Source of the DNA: Ensifer aridi
Lineage (GTDB): Bacteria > Pseudomonadota > Alphaproteobacteria > Rhizobiales > Rhizobiaceae
Reading direction: 5' to 3'
DNA: 64,000 bases
Assembly: GCF_002078505.1 (NCBI RefSeq)
Contig: NZ_LUAV01000007.1
Coordinates: 186,001 to 250,000 of the forward strand
In this document: positions 43,685 to 52,415 of the stretch, in pieces
Layout: each line of letters begins with the position of its first letter
How positions within the stretch are numbered: position 1 is the stretch's first letter
The notes under the pieces: model-generated
What the model was told of the DNA's origin: nothing
The model's input: only the letters and a program-made list of their open reading frames with translations
Databases searched by the model: none
Translations under genes and position numbers: made by a program

Positions 43685-45505
43685 TTACTGGGCGCGCTCG
43701 TCCCACCAGGTCGGCAGCTGATAGCCGTAGAGCGGCACCGTCGATGGGCGGCCGATATGTTTCCACCGCGCGATCCATTGCGCGTCCAGGTGGTAAAGCG
43801 GCACGAGGTAGGAATTGTTGACAAGCAGCCGGTCGTGGGCGCGAACGGCGGCGGTGAAGTCTTCGGGGCTCCGCGCCTGAAGGATGTTGTTGATCAGCTT
43901 GTCGACGTCCTTGTCGGCGACGCCCGCGAAGTTGGAACTACCTTGGCGATCACGCGAAACGGACCCCCAATAGGATATCTGCTCGGCGCCCGGAGACAGC
44001 GACGAAGGATAGGACTTGATGATAACGTCGTAGTCGAAGGACTGGCTGCGCAACTGGTATTGCGAATCATCGACGGTGCGCACCCTCGCGACGATGCCGA
44101 GCGGTGCGAGAAAGCGCTGATAGGCGAGCGCGATCTTCTCCTGGCCGGCATTCTGGCTCATGATTTCGAACGCGAGCGGGGTGCCCTTCGCGTCGACCAT
44201 CTTGCCGTCCTTGATGGAATAACCCGCCTCGCGAAGCAGCGTCACCGCTTCCCGCAGGACGTTTCGATCGCGGCCCGAGCCGTCCGTGACCGGCAGGCGA
44301 TAGGTGCCGTCGAGGATCGCGGGATTGATGCGCTCCCGAACGTCTCCCATCAGACCGAGCTCGCGGTCGTCGGCGGCAGCGCCGAGGAAGGAAAGCGACG
44401 AGTTCTGCCAATAGCTCTGGGTGCGCGTATAGGCGCTGTCGAAAAGGTTCTTGTTGACCCATTCGAAATCGAAAACGAGGGCGAGCCCCTGTCTTAGCTT
44501 GATGTTGTCGAACATCGGCTTGCGCGTGTTGAAGACGAAGCCGAGCATGCCGGAAGGGGTCCTGGGCTTGAACGTCTCCTTGATCACGTCTCCCGAGCGA
44601 ACGGCGGGGAAATCATAGGCGCGCGCCCATTTGGTGGCGCTGCCTTCGGGATAGACGTCGATCTCGCCCTTCTTGAAGGCTTCGAAAAGCGTATTCTCCT
44701 GAAGGAAATACTCGACGGAGATCTCATCGTAGTTGTCGATACCGATCTTCGAGGGCAGGTCCTTGCCCCAGTAATCAGGATTGCGGCGATAGACGATGCG
44801 CTCGCCGGGCTTCACCTCCGTGACCCGGTAGGGGCCCGAGCCGAGCGGCGGCTCGAGCGTCGTCCTGTCAAAGCTATCGACATTGATGGCATGCCTCGGC
44901 AGCACCGGCGAGAGCGCCAGCAGCAGCGGAAACTCGCGATCGGCATCCTCGGTGAAGGTGAAGCGCACGCTGCGTTCGCCGACCTTCTCCATCTTTGCCA
45001 CTTTGGAAAGGCGATTGCTGAAGGGGGCGCGTCCCTTGTCCCGCAGCAATTCGAAAGTGAAGATCACGTCTTCGGCTGTCACCGGCTGACCGTCGGCCCA
45101 GCGGGCTTTCGGATTGAGATTGAACTGGATGAAGGTGCGATCGTCGTCCCATTCGACGGTTTCGGCAAGCAGTCCGTACATCGTGAAAGGCTCATCCTGC
45201 GAGCGCTGCATCAACGATTCGTAGACCAGGTTGCCAAAGCCCGGATCCCACATGCCGCGCGCGGTGGTGCGCATGCTCTTCAGGATGAAGGGATTGAGGC
45301 TGTCGAAAGTGCCGACGACGCCATAGGAAATTTTCCCGCCCTTCTTCACGTTGGGATTGACATAGGGGAAGTGCTTGAAGTCTGCCGGCAGTGCAGGCTC
45401 GCCGTGCATCGAGATCGCATGGACCGGAGCGGCCATAGCTTCATTGGCCAACGTGTTGGCTGCCAGGAGCATGACCAAACCGGAAAGAACTGCGCGCAAC
45501 TTCAC
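43685..45505 (-). CDS. Extracellular solute-binding protein family 5 (peptide-type ABC importer)
   Basis: A 606-residue periplasmic protein. A signal peptide (LRAVLSGLVMLLAANTLANE, cleavage near AMA-AP) precedes SBP_bac_5 features: YVNPNVKKGGKISYGVVGTF, GLLAETVEWDDDRTFIQFNL, NPKARWADGQPVTAEDVIFT and RLPVTDGSGRDRNVLREAVT. These resemble the YejA/MppA-like group for oligopeptides, but the ligand is not certain. The GTG at 45505 has GGGAG immediately adjacent; a TTG two codons later has better spacing. No ABC permease genes adjoin it in the window, so partners must be elsewhere. Confidence 0.87.
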   Translation of the reverse strand: MKLRAVLSGLVMLLAANTLANEAMAAPVHAISMHGEPALPADFKHFPYVNPNVKKGGKISYGVVGTFDSLNPFILKSMRTTARGMWDPGFGNLVYESLMQRSQDEPFTMYGLLAETVEWDDDRTFIQFNLNPKARWADGQPVTAEDVIFTFELLRDKGRAPFSNRLSKVAKMEKVGERSVRFTFTEDADREFPLLLALSPVLPRHAINVDSFDRTTLEPPLGSGPYRVTEVKPGERIVYRRNPDYWGKDLPSKIGIDNYDEISVEYFLQENTLFEAFKKGEIDVYPEGSATKWARAYDFPAVRSGDVIKETFKPRTPSGMLGFVFNTRKPMFDNIKLRQGLALVFDFEWVNKNLFDSAYTRTQSYWQNSSLSFLGAAADDRELGLMGDVRERINPAILDGTYRLPVTDGSGRDRNVLREAVTLLREAGYSIKDGKMVDAKGTPLAFEIMSQNAGQEKIALAYQRFLAPLGIVARVRTVDDSQYQLRSQSFDYDVIIKSYPSSLSPGAEQISYWGSVSRDRQGSSNFAGVADKDVDKLINNILQARSPEDFTAAVRAHDRLLVNNSYLVPLYHLDAQWIARWKHIGRPSTVPLYGYQLPTWWDERAQ

Positions 45506-45821
45506 CTCCCGCGGGATTGTACGAGGTCGATTCCCGGCACGTTAGCAACGCGGGCGCACATTTCCAACCTTCGGCGGCAGGGATCAGGAAAGGACAAGCT
45601 CGAATCCTGTCACGCCGGACTCTGATTGGAAAAGGCCGCTCAAACGCAATTGGTTGCGTAAAATGCAACGAAACACTGGATAATCGGCACGAGCCAATGT
45701 AACAGGTGTTTCCGGAATCGGGGCCATTCAAATGCCTCATTTGGCCAACAGGACAACGGGCGGCTGACGATACTCACCTGCGGAACAGTCCGTTCCGTGA
45801 CCGGATTTCAGGGGAATAAGA
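45506..45821. other. Divergent intergenic region
   Basis: Contains the promoters of the solute-binding protein (minus) and the IalB-family gene (plus). No gene, repeat or RNA is apparent. Confidence 0.4.
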
Positions 45822-46451
45822 ATGATCTTCAAGTCGAACTTCACCAAACGCGCGGGATTGGCAGCGCTGGCGCTTTCTGTCGCAGCCGCCGGTGCGCCGA
45901 GCATCGCATCCGCGCAGCAGGCGGGAGGCAGGCCGCCGCAGGGTTGGTTCAAGGTCTGCACCAAGCAGGAAGACAACGATGTCTGCATCGTTCAGAACCT
46001 GCTGACCGCCAATAACGGCCAGCTCGTCACGGCCGTCGGCCTTATCTCCGTCTCAGGCAAGATTAATCGCAAGGTCATGCAGGTCTCCGTACCCTCCGCG
46101 CGCATGATCCCGCCGGGCGTTCAAATGCAGATCGACGGCGGCAAGGGCGTCAAGCTCGACTACGCGATCTGCATGCCCGACAAGTGCGTCGCCGAAGCAC
46201 CGCTTTCCGATGCGCTGATCGCCAGCCTGAAGAAGGGCAATGAGGTGGTCTTCACCTCGGTCAACTTCCAGCGCGCTCCGAACCCGATCAAGATGACGCT
46301 GGAGGGGTTCACCGGCGTTTATGATGGTGAACCGATCGAACAGTCCCAGCTCGAAGAGCGCCAGCGCCTGCTGCAGGAAGAAATGCAGAAAAAGGCAGAG
46401 GACGCCCGCAAGAAGCTGGAAGAGGCGCAGAAGGCCGCCAAGGCGCAGTAA
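45822..46451 (+). CDS. Invasion-associated locus B (IalB) family exported protein
   Basis: A 209-residue protein. A signal peptide (LAALALSVAAAGAPSIASAQ) precedes the IalB domain (about 35-165): GWFKVCTKQEDNDVCIVQNL, LISVSGKINRKVMQVSVPSA, LDYAICMPDKCVAEAPLSD; the four Cys probably form two disulfides. The C-terminal 35 residues are a charged, presumably coiled tail (EERQRLLQEEMQKKAEDARK). IalB was described in Bartonella as needed for entry into red blood cells; homologues in rhizobia are common, with no fixed function. A terminator lies 27 bases after the stop. Confidence 0.9.
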   Translation: MIFKSNFTKRAGLAALALSVAAAGAPSIASAQQAGGRPPQGWFKVCTKQEDNDVCIVQNLLTANNGQLVTAVGLISVSGKINRKVMQVSVPSARMIPPGVQMQIDGGKGVKLDYAICMPDKCVAEAPLSDALIASLKKGNEVVFTSVNFQRAPNPIKMTLEGFTGVYDGEPIEQSQLEERQRLLQEEMQKKAEDARKKLEEAQKAAKAQ

Positions 46452-46478
46452 TCATCACTCGCCTTCCCGAATGAAGCG

Positions 46479-46507
46479 AACGCCCGGACTATCCGGGCGT
46501 TTTTTTA
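46479..46507 (+). terminator. Rho-independent terminator of the IalB-family gene
   Basis: ACGCCCGGA, loop CTA, TCCGGGCGT, then six T: a textbook terminator. It lies just before the convergent LysR gene end. Confidence 0.92.
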
Positions 46508-46519
46508 TGGCCCGCGAGC

Positions 46520-47404
46520 TCAGGTTGGCAAGTCCCATCGCGACAGCCACTCGAAAAAGCCCTGCGGCAGATGCGCGGTATGGGATTTCGCGATCTCATA
46601 GGCGCCGACGATTGGCGCAATAGAAGGAAAAAGTGCCAGAAGCTGGCCGCTACGCAGTTCCTTTTCCACGAAAGAAGGATTGGCCTGGCCGATACCCAAT
46701 CCGGAAATGCAGGCGTCGATTGCCGCCTCGTCCGTGTCGAAGACGAGGTTCCCGCCTCGCGGGTCGAAGGCAAATCCGGCGCACTCGCACCAGCGATGCC
46801 ACGACCAAGCGTCCGCCGTATCCAGAAGCAGAGGCAGATCCAAGAGCTGTGCTGGTTCGCGGCGGTGATCGAAACCGGAAAAAAGATGCGGCGAACAGAC
46901 CGCAATCGTCCTGTCGATCAAAGAGCCTTGCGGAAAGGCGTGCGCCTGTGTGCCACGCTGATAAGTCACCGCCACGTCCGCTGCCTCGCCGGAACCGAGC
47001 GCCAGCGAATGAATGGAGATGTCGACCGTCGGATTTTGCTGAAGATAGGAGCCGAGACGCGGGATCAGCCAGCGCCGTGCCAATGTTATCGGAGCCTGGA
47101 TGACGAGGCGAGAGCGGTTCGGCTGGATCGAGCGTGCTCCGGTTTCGAGCGTTGAAAGAGCGCTGGTGACATGAACGAGGAAATGCCGGCCGGCCTCGGT
47201 CAATTCGATGGCATTATGCCGACGATGAAAGAGCGCGACGCCGAGTGTCTGCTCGAGTGTCTTGACCTGACGGCTCACCGCGCCCGCAGTCAGATGCATT
47301 TCGGCGGCAGCCAGTGTCAGGCTTCCAGTCCTCGCCGCGGCGGCGAAGGCGGGTAGTGCGCCGAGCGGCGGAAGACGCGGAACCTTGGTTTGAGTTTTTC
47401 TCAT
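46520..47404 (-). CDS. LysR-family transcriptional regulator, GcvA-like
   Basis: A 294-residue regulator. The helix-turn-helix is at about 12-70 (PPLGALPAFAAAARTGSLTL, AAAEMHLTAGAVSRQVKTLE), followed by a periplasmic-binding-like effector domain (LVIQAPITLARRWLIPRLGS, AAIDACISGLGIGQANPSF), which is typical of the GcvA/AmpR group. The ATG at 47404 is preferred; the frame reaches a TTG nine codons upstream. It is divergent from the siderophore importer across 513 bases of AT-rich DNA, and could regulate it, but nothing proves this. Confidence 0.85.
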   Translation of the reverse strand: MRKTQTKVPRLPPLGALPAFAAAARTGSLTLAAAEMHLTAGAVSRQVKTLEQTLGVALFHRRHNAIELTEAGRHFLVHVTSALSTLETGARSIQPNRSRLVIQAPITLARRWLIPRLGSYLQQNPTVDISIHSLALGSGEAADVAVTYQRGTQAHAFPQGSLIDRTIAVCSPHLFSGFDHRREPAQLLDLPLLLDTADAWSWHRWCECAGFAFDPRGGNLVFDTDEAAIDACISGLGIGQANPSFVEKELRSGQLLALFPSIAPIVGAYEIAKSHTAHLPQGFFEWLSRWDLPT

Positions 47405-47917
47405 GCCGGCGTGAAAACCTTTCGATTGCAATATAAATGCCCATCGACTTTTTAAGCTAAATTTACGTCAAGGAATATACCGGCTCGACAGGGACTTGTT
47501 TGGAATAATTCTAAATAAGGTTCGGCTACATCGGCGTTCGAGAGCTATAACTCCTGTCGACGTTCTTCTTCCGGCTGCTCGTTGCAACTCGAAAGGTCCT
47601 CCGCCATTCGGGTGAATTTCTATCTGCGGGCCAAGTATTCTCCAAAGAAAAATCCAGGATTTCTTGAACTTATTTAGAAGAATAAACTTGAATATAATTA
47701 TCATGTATGCAATGCCGGAGCAGGATAACGAAGAGCGGGGGATCCGGGCGGAATGGGTGCAAGAGCATTGTCCGAGGCAGGGGTGACGAGCGGCGTTTCA
47801 AGAGTGCGACTTGCGGCTTTCTCATGCTGGATAGCAGAAACGCGGCGTCAGCCCCTCTCAGTCGCCGAGCCGTTGCCTCTTCGACCGGTCATTTCATCTC
47901 ACAACCAGGAGGGTCCC
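47405..47917. other. AT-rich divergent regulatory region
   Basis: About 510 bases between the LysR gene and the siderophore importer. The part from 47440 to 47705 is clearly AT-richer than the window average. It contains the ICE-like palindrome at 47499-47515 and a half-site TTTAGAA at 47673-47679. The right part (47720-47910) is GC-rich and in frame with the binding protein, so an upstream start is formally possible. A 78-codon minus-strand frame in the AT-rich part has no support. Confidence 0.5.
47499..47515. promoter_or_regulatory. Irr-type iron control element (ICE) candidate
   Basis: TTTGGAA-TAA-TTCTAAA is an inverted repeat with 6 of 7 arm positions paired and agrees with the Irr-box/ICE consensus (TTTAGAA, 3 bases, TTCTAAA) of alphaproteobacteria except for one base. 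It lies in front of a siderophore-type importer. Confidence 0.5.
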
Positions 47918-48916
47918 ATGTTTTCCCGGGTCAACATTATAACTTCTCGGTGGAGGGCCCAAGTTTACGCGGCCGGCATCGCGGCTCTGATCATGTCGGC
48001 GGCTCCCGTCTTGGCCGATGAAAATAAGACGCTGAGCCTTGTCGACGATCGCGGCGTTGCGGTCGAAGTTCCTGCATCGCCGACGAGGATCGCTTCGATC
48101 TCCTATTTCGCGGCGGATGTCGCCCTAGCCCTGGGCGTGAAGCCGATCGCGAGCACATACATGGTCCAAGGCCGCAATCCGGATTTCCTTGCAGACTATC
48201 TCGAGGGCGTGAAGGAAATCGGCCAGCGTGCAACACCGAACCTTGAGCTGCTCGCCGAAGCGAAGCCGGATGTAACGGTGGCGATCAGACGCTATACCGA
48301 AGGCAATGCCGAGCAGATTGCGAAGATTGCACCTTATCTTGCCTATAATCTGGAGCTCTATGCCGACAGTGACCGCACGATCAATCAACTCGCCGCGATC
48401 CTCGGTCAGCCGAAGCGTGGTCAGGAACTCAATGCACGCTTCAAGGCGGCGGTCGAAGAATTTTCTGCCAAGGCGCCGAGGGATCAGCATCCGCGCTTCG
48501 TGGTGATGTGGGGCGGCGATACCCCCTGGGTCTTCCGCTCTGAGAACATGACGGCGGCAATCCTCGTGGCACTCGGCGGCGACAATATCGCCGGGCAGAA
48601 TCCGACGCCCTATCTTCCCGACAACTGGGGTATGGAGATGAGCCTCGAAATGATGCTCGAGAAGGATCCGGAGGTCATCTTCGTCTATGACTACGGCCCG
48701 GACCGGCCACATGAAAACAACCCGATATGGCAGCAACTCTCCGCGGTGAAGAACGGTCGCGTTCACTATGTCGGCGATCATTGGGTTGAGGCGCACGGCC
48801 CGATCGCCAGAGAGATCGTCCTGCGCGAGGCGGCACATCTGCTCTATCCGGACGCGTTTCCGGCCGTCGACGTCAAGGCGGAAGCGCGCAAGCTCATTCC
48901 GGCCTCTGTCGAATAG
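47918..48916 (+). CDS. Siderophore-type iron ABC importer, binding protein (FecB/FhuD family)
   Basis: A 332-residue periplasmic protein. A signal peptide (VYAAGIAALIMSAAPVLADE) precedes a type III binding-protein fold: LSLVDDRGVAVEVPASPTRI, VALALGVKPIASTYMVQGRN, DVTVAIRRYTEGNAEQIAKI, LGGDNIAGQNPTPYLPDNWG. It should deliver a ferric siderophore or similar chelate to the permeases that follow. CAGGAGG precedes the ATG at 47918 at ideal spacing, which decides the start. First gene of a four-gene importer operon. Confidence 0.88.
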   Translation: MFSRVNIITSRWRAQVYAAGIAALIMSAAPVLADENKTLSLVDDRGVAVEVPASPTRIASISYFAADVALALGVKPIASTYMVQGRNPDFLADYLEGVKEIGQRATPNLELLAEAKPDVTVAIRRYTEGNAEQIAKIAPYLAYNLELYADSDRTINQLAAILGQPKRGQELNARFKAAVEEFSAKAPRDQHPRFVVMWGGDTPWVFRSENMTAAILVALGGDNIAGQNPTPYLPDNWGMEMSLEMMLEKDPEVIFVYDYGPDRPHENNPIWQQLSAVKNGRVHYVGDHWVEAHGPIAREIVLREAAHLLYPDAFPAVDVKAEARKLIPASVE

Positions 48917-48937
48917 TGGCGATCTCGGAGAGGCGGC

Positions 48938-49948
48938 ATGAGGACACGTAGCCGGTGCATCGCCGCAATCCTTCTGGCGGTCTCGGCGGCTGCGCTCATC
49001 GGCTTTGCGGCGTTGCTTTTCGGCGCCAAGCCGATGAGCCTCGACGCGGCGATGCGGGCCGTGTTCGTGCCCAGTCAGAACACTGACGGTATCATCGTCT
49101 GGACGCTCAGGATGCCTCGCAGCATTGCTGCCTTCCTCGCCGGCGCTGCGCTTGCGGTCGCCGGTCTGCTCCTGCAGGTGATCACCCGCAATCCGCTCGC
49201 CGCACCGGATTTGACGGGCGTTTCAGCGGGCGCAGTCGTACTAATCGTATTGACCTTCGTCGTCTTTCCAACGGTTTCCTCTGTCTTCTACCCCTTCATT
49301 GGAATGAGCGGGGGCCTGCTCGCCGCCGCAATGACGATCTGGGCCGCGCGAGCCGGACGGGCACCGCCGCTTCATCTGGCCCTCAGCGGCATCACGGTGT
49401 CCCTGTTCCTCAATGCAACCACCGCCTATATCCTGATAAGAGGGGCACCACAGTCGCCTTCTGTCCTGTTCTGGTTGTCGGGTGGCTTTCAGGGGCGCTC
49501 CTGGCCGCAGGTGACATACATGCTGCCGTGGATCGTCCTCGGCATCGGTGCGGCGCTCGCGAGCCATCGCGTCATCGGGCTGCTTGCGCTGGGCGACGAG
49601 GCATCGGCCGGCATGGGGCTGAATACGGCGCGATGCAAACTCCTGCTTCTCCTCTGTGCGGCGGCGTTGGTAGCCGGCGTGACGCCGGTGGCAGGACCGG
49701 TCGCCTTCATCGGCCTCACCGTGCCACATCTCGTTCGTCTCCTCCGGCCGGCGGAAGCCGTTTCGGCCATATTGCTCAACGCCTCGTTCGGCGGCGCCAT
49801 TCTGCTTACGGCCGACGCGCTCGCCCGATCCGTCGCCGCGCCGCGCGAAATCCCCGTCAGCATCTTTACGGCGCTGATCGGCGGTCCGATCTTTCTCTAT
49901 CTGGTGCAGAAGCGCGAACATCTGCCAAGCGGGGAAGGCGCGCGATGA
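48938..49948 (+). CDS. Iron-siderophore ABC importer permease 1 (FecCD family)
   Basis: A 336-residue FecCD permease with about nine or ten membrane helices. Signature regions: WTLRMPRSIAAFLAGAALAV, GLLLQVITRNPLAAPDLTGV, PVAGPVAFIGLTVPHLVRLL and PREIPVSIFTALIGGPIFLY. GGAGAGG lies before the ATG. Its end overlaps the next ATG by four bases (ATGA). Confidence 0.92.
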   Translation: MRTRSRCIAAILLAVSAAALIGFAALLFGAKPMSLDAAMRAVFVPSQNTDGIIVWTLRMPRSIAAFLAGAALAVAGLLLQVITRNPLAAPDLTGVSAGAVVLIVLTFVVFPTVSSVFYPFIGMSGGLLAAAMTIWAARAGRAPPLHLALSGITVSLFLNATTAYILIRGAPQSPSVLFWLSGGFQGRSWPQVTYMLPWIVLGIGAALASHRVIGLLALGDEASAGMGLNTARCKLLLLLCAAALVAGVTPVAGPVAFIGLTVPHLVRLLRPAEAVSAILLNASFGGAILLTADALARSVAAPREIPVSIFTALIGGPIFLYLVQKREHLPSGEGAR

Positions 49949-50976
49949 CTTTCGGGACGCCGACTTCGGGCCGATTGGGAAGAGGATTGGTCGCGCCGCT
50001 GACTCTATCGGCGGCGCTGCTGATCGCTGCGGTTTTTCTCGGCGTCGTCGATCTGCCCGCCGCAGACATTCTCGCGGTCCTTGCCGGACGCGGATCGGAC
50101 GATGCCGACCTCGTCATCGGGACAATCCGCATTCCCCGTATTCTGACCGGTATTCTCGCCGGCGCTCACTTCGCGGTGGCCGGCCTGCTGCTGCAGGCGA
50201 TCACACGCAATCCACTTGCCGATCCGACGATTCTCGGCATCTCGCAAGGCGCGACACTGACGGTTACGATCTTCCTGCTGTTCGCGGTCTATGGCTCGGG
50301 CGCGGATGCACACACGCTCTACAGCCTGCCGTTGCACTGGTTGCCACTCGTCGCCTGTGCGGGTGGCATGCTGACCGGACTGCTCGTCTATTATCTCGCG
50401 ATGCGCAATCGCTTGAGCGTGCTGCGGCTGACGCTTTCCGGAATCGCCATCGGCGCGACGTTGCATGCCTTGGCGATGGGGCTGATCGCCGGGTGGGGCA
50501 GTTCCCGCTTCGAGATCGTCATGCAATGGCTGTCGGGGAGCCTCTATGCGCGCAGTTGGGAGCATGTGGTTTTTCTGCTCCCCTTTACGTTTGCTGCCGC
50601 GGTGGCCTTGCCCCTGTTGCACCGCTCGATAGACATGCTCCGATTTGAAGAAGACGTGGCCCGATCGTTCGGCCTTTCCTACCGCCTGCACTTCAGCCTG
50701 GTTCTTCTCACCGCCTGCGGTCTCGCGGCGAGCGCCGTTGGAACAGTTGGTCCGCTGATCTTCGTCGGCCTCGTTGTGCCGCATCTCGCGCATTTTCTCG
50801 CCGGGCGGAGTTTCGGCATGGTCATGCCGCTTACGGTGGTCCTCGGCGCCTCTCTCGTGACGGGCGCCGACCTTGCCGGACGTTTGCTTGGCCAGGCGGA
50901 GGAAATCCCGATAGGCGTAATCACCGCGCTTACTGGTGCTCCTGTGCTCCTCTTCCTTCTGCGCCGCCGTTCCTGA
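49945..50976 (+). CDS. Iron-siderophore ABC importer permease 2 (FecCD family)
   Basis: A 343-residue FecCD permease paralogous to the preceding one: IRIPRILTGILAGAHFAVAG, LLLQAITRNPLADPTILGIS, VGPLIFVGLVVPHLAHFLAG, EEIPIGVITALTGAPVLLF. The pair forms the membrane channel. The ATPase gene follows at once. Confidence 0.92.
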   Translation: MTFGTPTSGRLGRGLVAPLTLSAALLIAAVFLGVVDLPAADILAVLAGRGSDDADLVIGTIRIPRILTGILAGAHFAVAGLLLQAITRNPLADPTILGISQGATLTVTIFLLFAVYGSGADAHTLYSLPLHWLPLVACAGGMLTGLLVYYLAMRNRLSVLRLTLSGIAIGATLHALAMGLIAGWGSSRFEIVMQWLSGSLYARSWEHVVFLLPFTFAAAVALPLLHRSIDMLRFEEDVARSFGLSYRLHFSLVLLTACGLAASAVGTVGPLIFVGLVVPHLAHFLAGRSFGMVMPLTVVLGASLVTGADLAGRLLGQAEEIPIGVITALTGAPVLLFLLRRRS

Positions 50977-50985
50977 GGCATGCCC

Positions 50986-51765
50986 ATGATCCTGAAAGCA
51001 ACAAACGTCAGCATAAGATACGGTGCGCACTGCGCGCTCGACGGCTTCTCGCTTGGCTTTTCCCCCGCGGAGATAGTGGCACTTATCGGTCCGAATGGTT
51101 CGGGCAAGAGTACGGCTCTGCATGCGCTTGCCGGGCTGACGCGCCCGGAGGTAGGCGAGGTCGTTCTTGACGGACGGGAGATGAGGCAGTGGAAGAGGAG
51201 GAACCTCGCCAAAAGGCTCTCTTTCCTGCCCCAGGCGCCTTACGCACCGGACGACATGAGCGTGGAGCAATTGGTTCGGCAGGGACGCTTCGCTCACCTC
51301 GGACCGTTTCAGGGCTTTCGCAGTGAAGATCGCATGGCCGTTCAGTGGGCGCTCGAAAGCACCGGCCTCGAGGAACTTGCCGATCGCGGATTGAAGGAAC
51401 TGTCCGGCGGCGAACGCCAGCGCGCGTGGATCGCCGCGGCGCTCGCCCAGGAAAGCGGCATATTGATTCTCGACGAACCGACCTCGTTTCTCGATATCGG
51501 TCACCAGGTGGAAATACTCGAGCTGATTTCCCGGCTTAGCCGCGAGCGCGGCGTGACCGTGGTCATTGCGATCCACGATCTCAATCACGCCATGGCGATC
51601 GCGGACAGGATCGCGCTTCTTTCCGCAGGCAGACTCGTGTTCGAAGGCTCGCCGGCCGCACTCAGCACCACAGGTCTTCTCGAGACGACCTTCAACGTCA
51701 AAGGCAAGTTCATTCGATCCGATGCCGCAGACGCACCCTATCTGCAGATACGGGTTCAGCGGTAG
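50986..51765 (+). CDS. Iron-siderophore ABC importer ATPase (FecE/FhuC family)
   Basis: A 259-residue ATPase: Walker A LIGPNGSGKSTALHALAGL, Q-loop SFLPQAPYAPDDMSVEQLV, signature LSGGERQRAWIAAAL, Walker B ILILDEPTSFLDIGHQ and H-loop VVIAIHDLNHAMAIADR. TGAGG is 7 bases before ATG 50986; an ATG two codons earlier is too close to it. Last gene of the importer operon. Confidence 0.92.
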   Translation: MILKATNVSIRYGAHCALDGFSLGFSPAEIVALIGPNGSGKSTALHALAGLTRPEVGEVVLDGREMRQWKRRNLAKRLSFLPQAPYAPDDMSVEQLVRQGRFAHLGPFQGFRSEDRMAVQWALESTGLEELADRGLKELSGGERQRAWIAAALAQESGILILDEPTSFLDIGHQVEILELISRLSRERGVTVVIAIHDLNHAMAIADRIALLSAGRLVFEGSPAALSTTGLLETTFNVKGKFIRSDAADAPYLQIRVQR

Positions 51766-51823
51766 ACGACAGGTGCGCCGTCCGCTCCAGCAAACACACA
51801 ACGGGGAGTGAGTGGGAAAGAGT

Positions 51824-51849
51824 GAGCGGGTTGCCTCTGCATCCCGCTC
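51824..51849 (+). terminator. Hairpin after the siderophore importer operon
   Basis: GAGCGGG, a 12-base loop and CCCGCTC. No T run follows on either side, so factor-independent termination is uncertain. Confidence 0.4.
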
Positions 51850-51902
51850 GCTTGGGAGGTAGTGAATGGTGATGGGTCGGTCCGACCCAAAGTCCTAGCG
51901 AC

Positions 51903-52232
51903 CTAGTGCCGATATATGGCCTTAGGCTTGTAGTGCCCGGCGTCGGCCTTTTCGAACAGCTCATCTACCTGCGTGTGGCGGATCGGCCTGTCGCTATCAT
52001 CGGAAACGAGATTCTGTTCCGAGACATAGGCGACGTATTCGGTTTCATCATTCTCCGCGAACAGGTGATAGAAGGGCTGGTCCTTGGCGGGCCGGATCTC
52101 CTGCGGGATCGCGTTCCACCATTCTTCCGTATTGGCATATTCCGGGTCGACGTCGAAGATGACGCCGCGAAACGGGAATATCCGATGGCGAACCACCTGT
52201 CCGATCTCAAATTTCGCGTTTCTTTGTTTCAT
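51903..52232 (-). CDS. hspQ: Heat shock protein HspQ (hemimethylated-DNA-binding/YccV family)
   Basis: A 109-residue protein starting MKQRNAKFEIGQVVRHRIFP, then FRGVIFDVDPEYANTEEWW and FYHLFAENDETEYVAYVSEQ, the hallmarks of HspQ/YccV. In E. coli HspQ is induced by heat, binds hemimethylated DNA and acts as a specificity factor for the Lon protease. The start at 52232 is chosen because the ribosome site (AAAGGA) would be too near the ATG four codons upstream. A possible RpoE2-type promoter lies at 52297-52321. Confidence 0.9.
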   Translation of the reverse strand: MKQRNAKFEIGQVVRHRIFPFRGVIFDVDPEYANTEEWWNAIPQEIRPAKDQPFYHLFAENDETEYVAYVSEQNLVSDDSDRPIRHTQVDELFEKADAGHYKPKAIYRH

Positions 52233-52296
52233 GACGCAACACATCCTTTCAGATGATTATCTGGGTTGTCGCATGTGGAACATCAATAGGTAGGCC

Positions 52297-52321
52297 AACC
52301 CGCCGGCGAACCGTTCGTTCC
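52297..52321 (-). promoter_or_regulatory. Possible RpoE2-type promoter motif for hspQ
   Basis: Minus strand GGAAC, 18 bases, TT (-10 reads GGTT). It would place transcription start about 55-60 bases before the hspQ ATG. The -10 is less perfect than in the motifs near 5.3 and 5.9 kb. Confidence 0.4.
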
Positions 52322-52332
52322 GGCGTCGAACT

Positions 52333-52362
52333 AAAAAGGCGGGATTCGAATGAACCCCGCCG
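52333..52362 (-). terminator. Rho-independent terminator of glnA
   Basis: Minus strand GGCGGGG, about 10-base loop, TCCCGCC, then TTTTT; 54 bases after the glnA stop. Confidence 0.88.
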
Positions 52363-52415
52363 CCTCGTTCATTTCGAACGGACCTGGCCAATGGGGTGCC
52401 CGGTCCGAGCCGTCA

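Noticed and set aside
45782..45807. GGAAC-N19-TT motif before the IalB-family gene
   Set aside because: Transcription start would fall only about 8 bases before the ATG, and the -10 is poor.
47468..47704. 78-codon minus-strand frame in the AT-rich region
   Set aside because: Weak start, Ile/Lys-rich by composition and overlapping the probable control region of the iron importer.
50005..51801. 598-codon minus-strand frame
   Set aside because: Antisense to the siderophore permease and ATPase genes; charged shadow sequence only.
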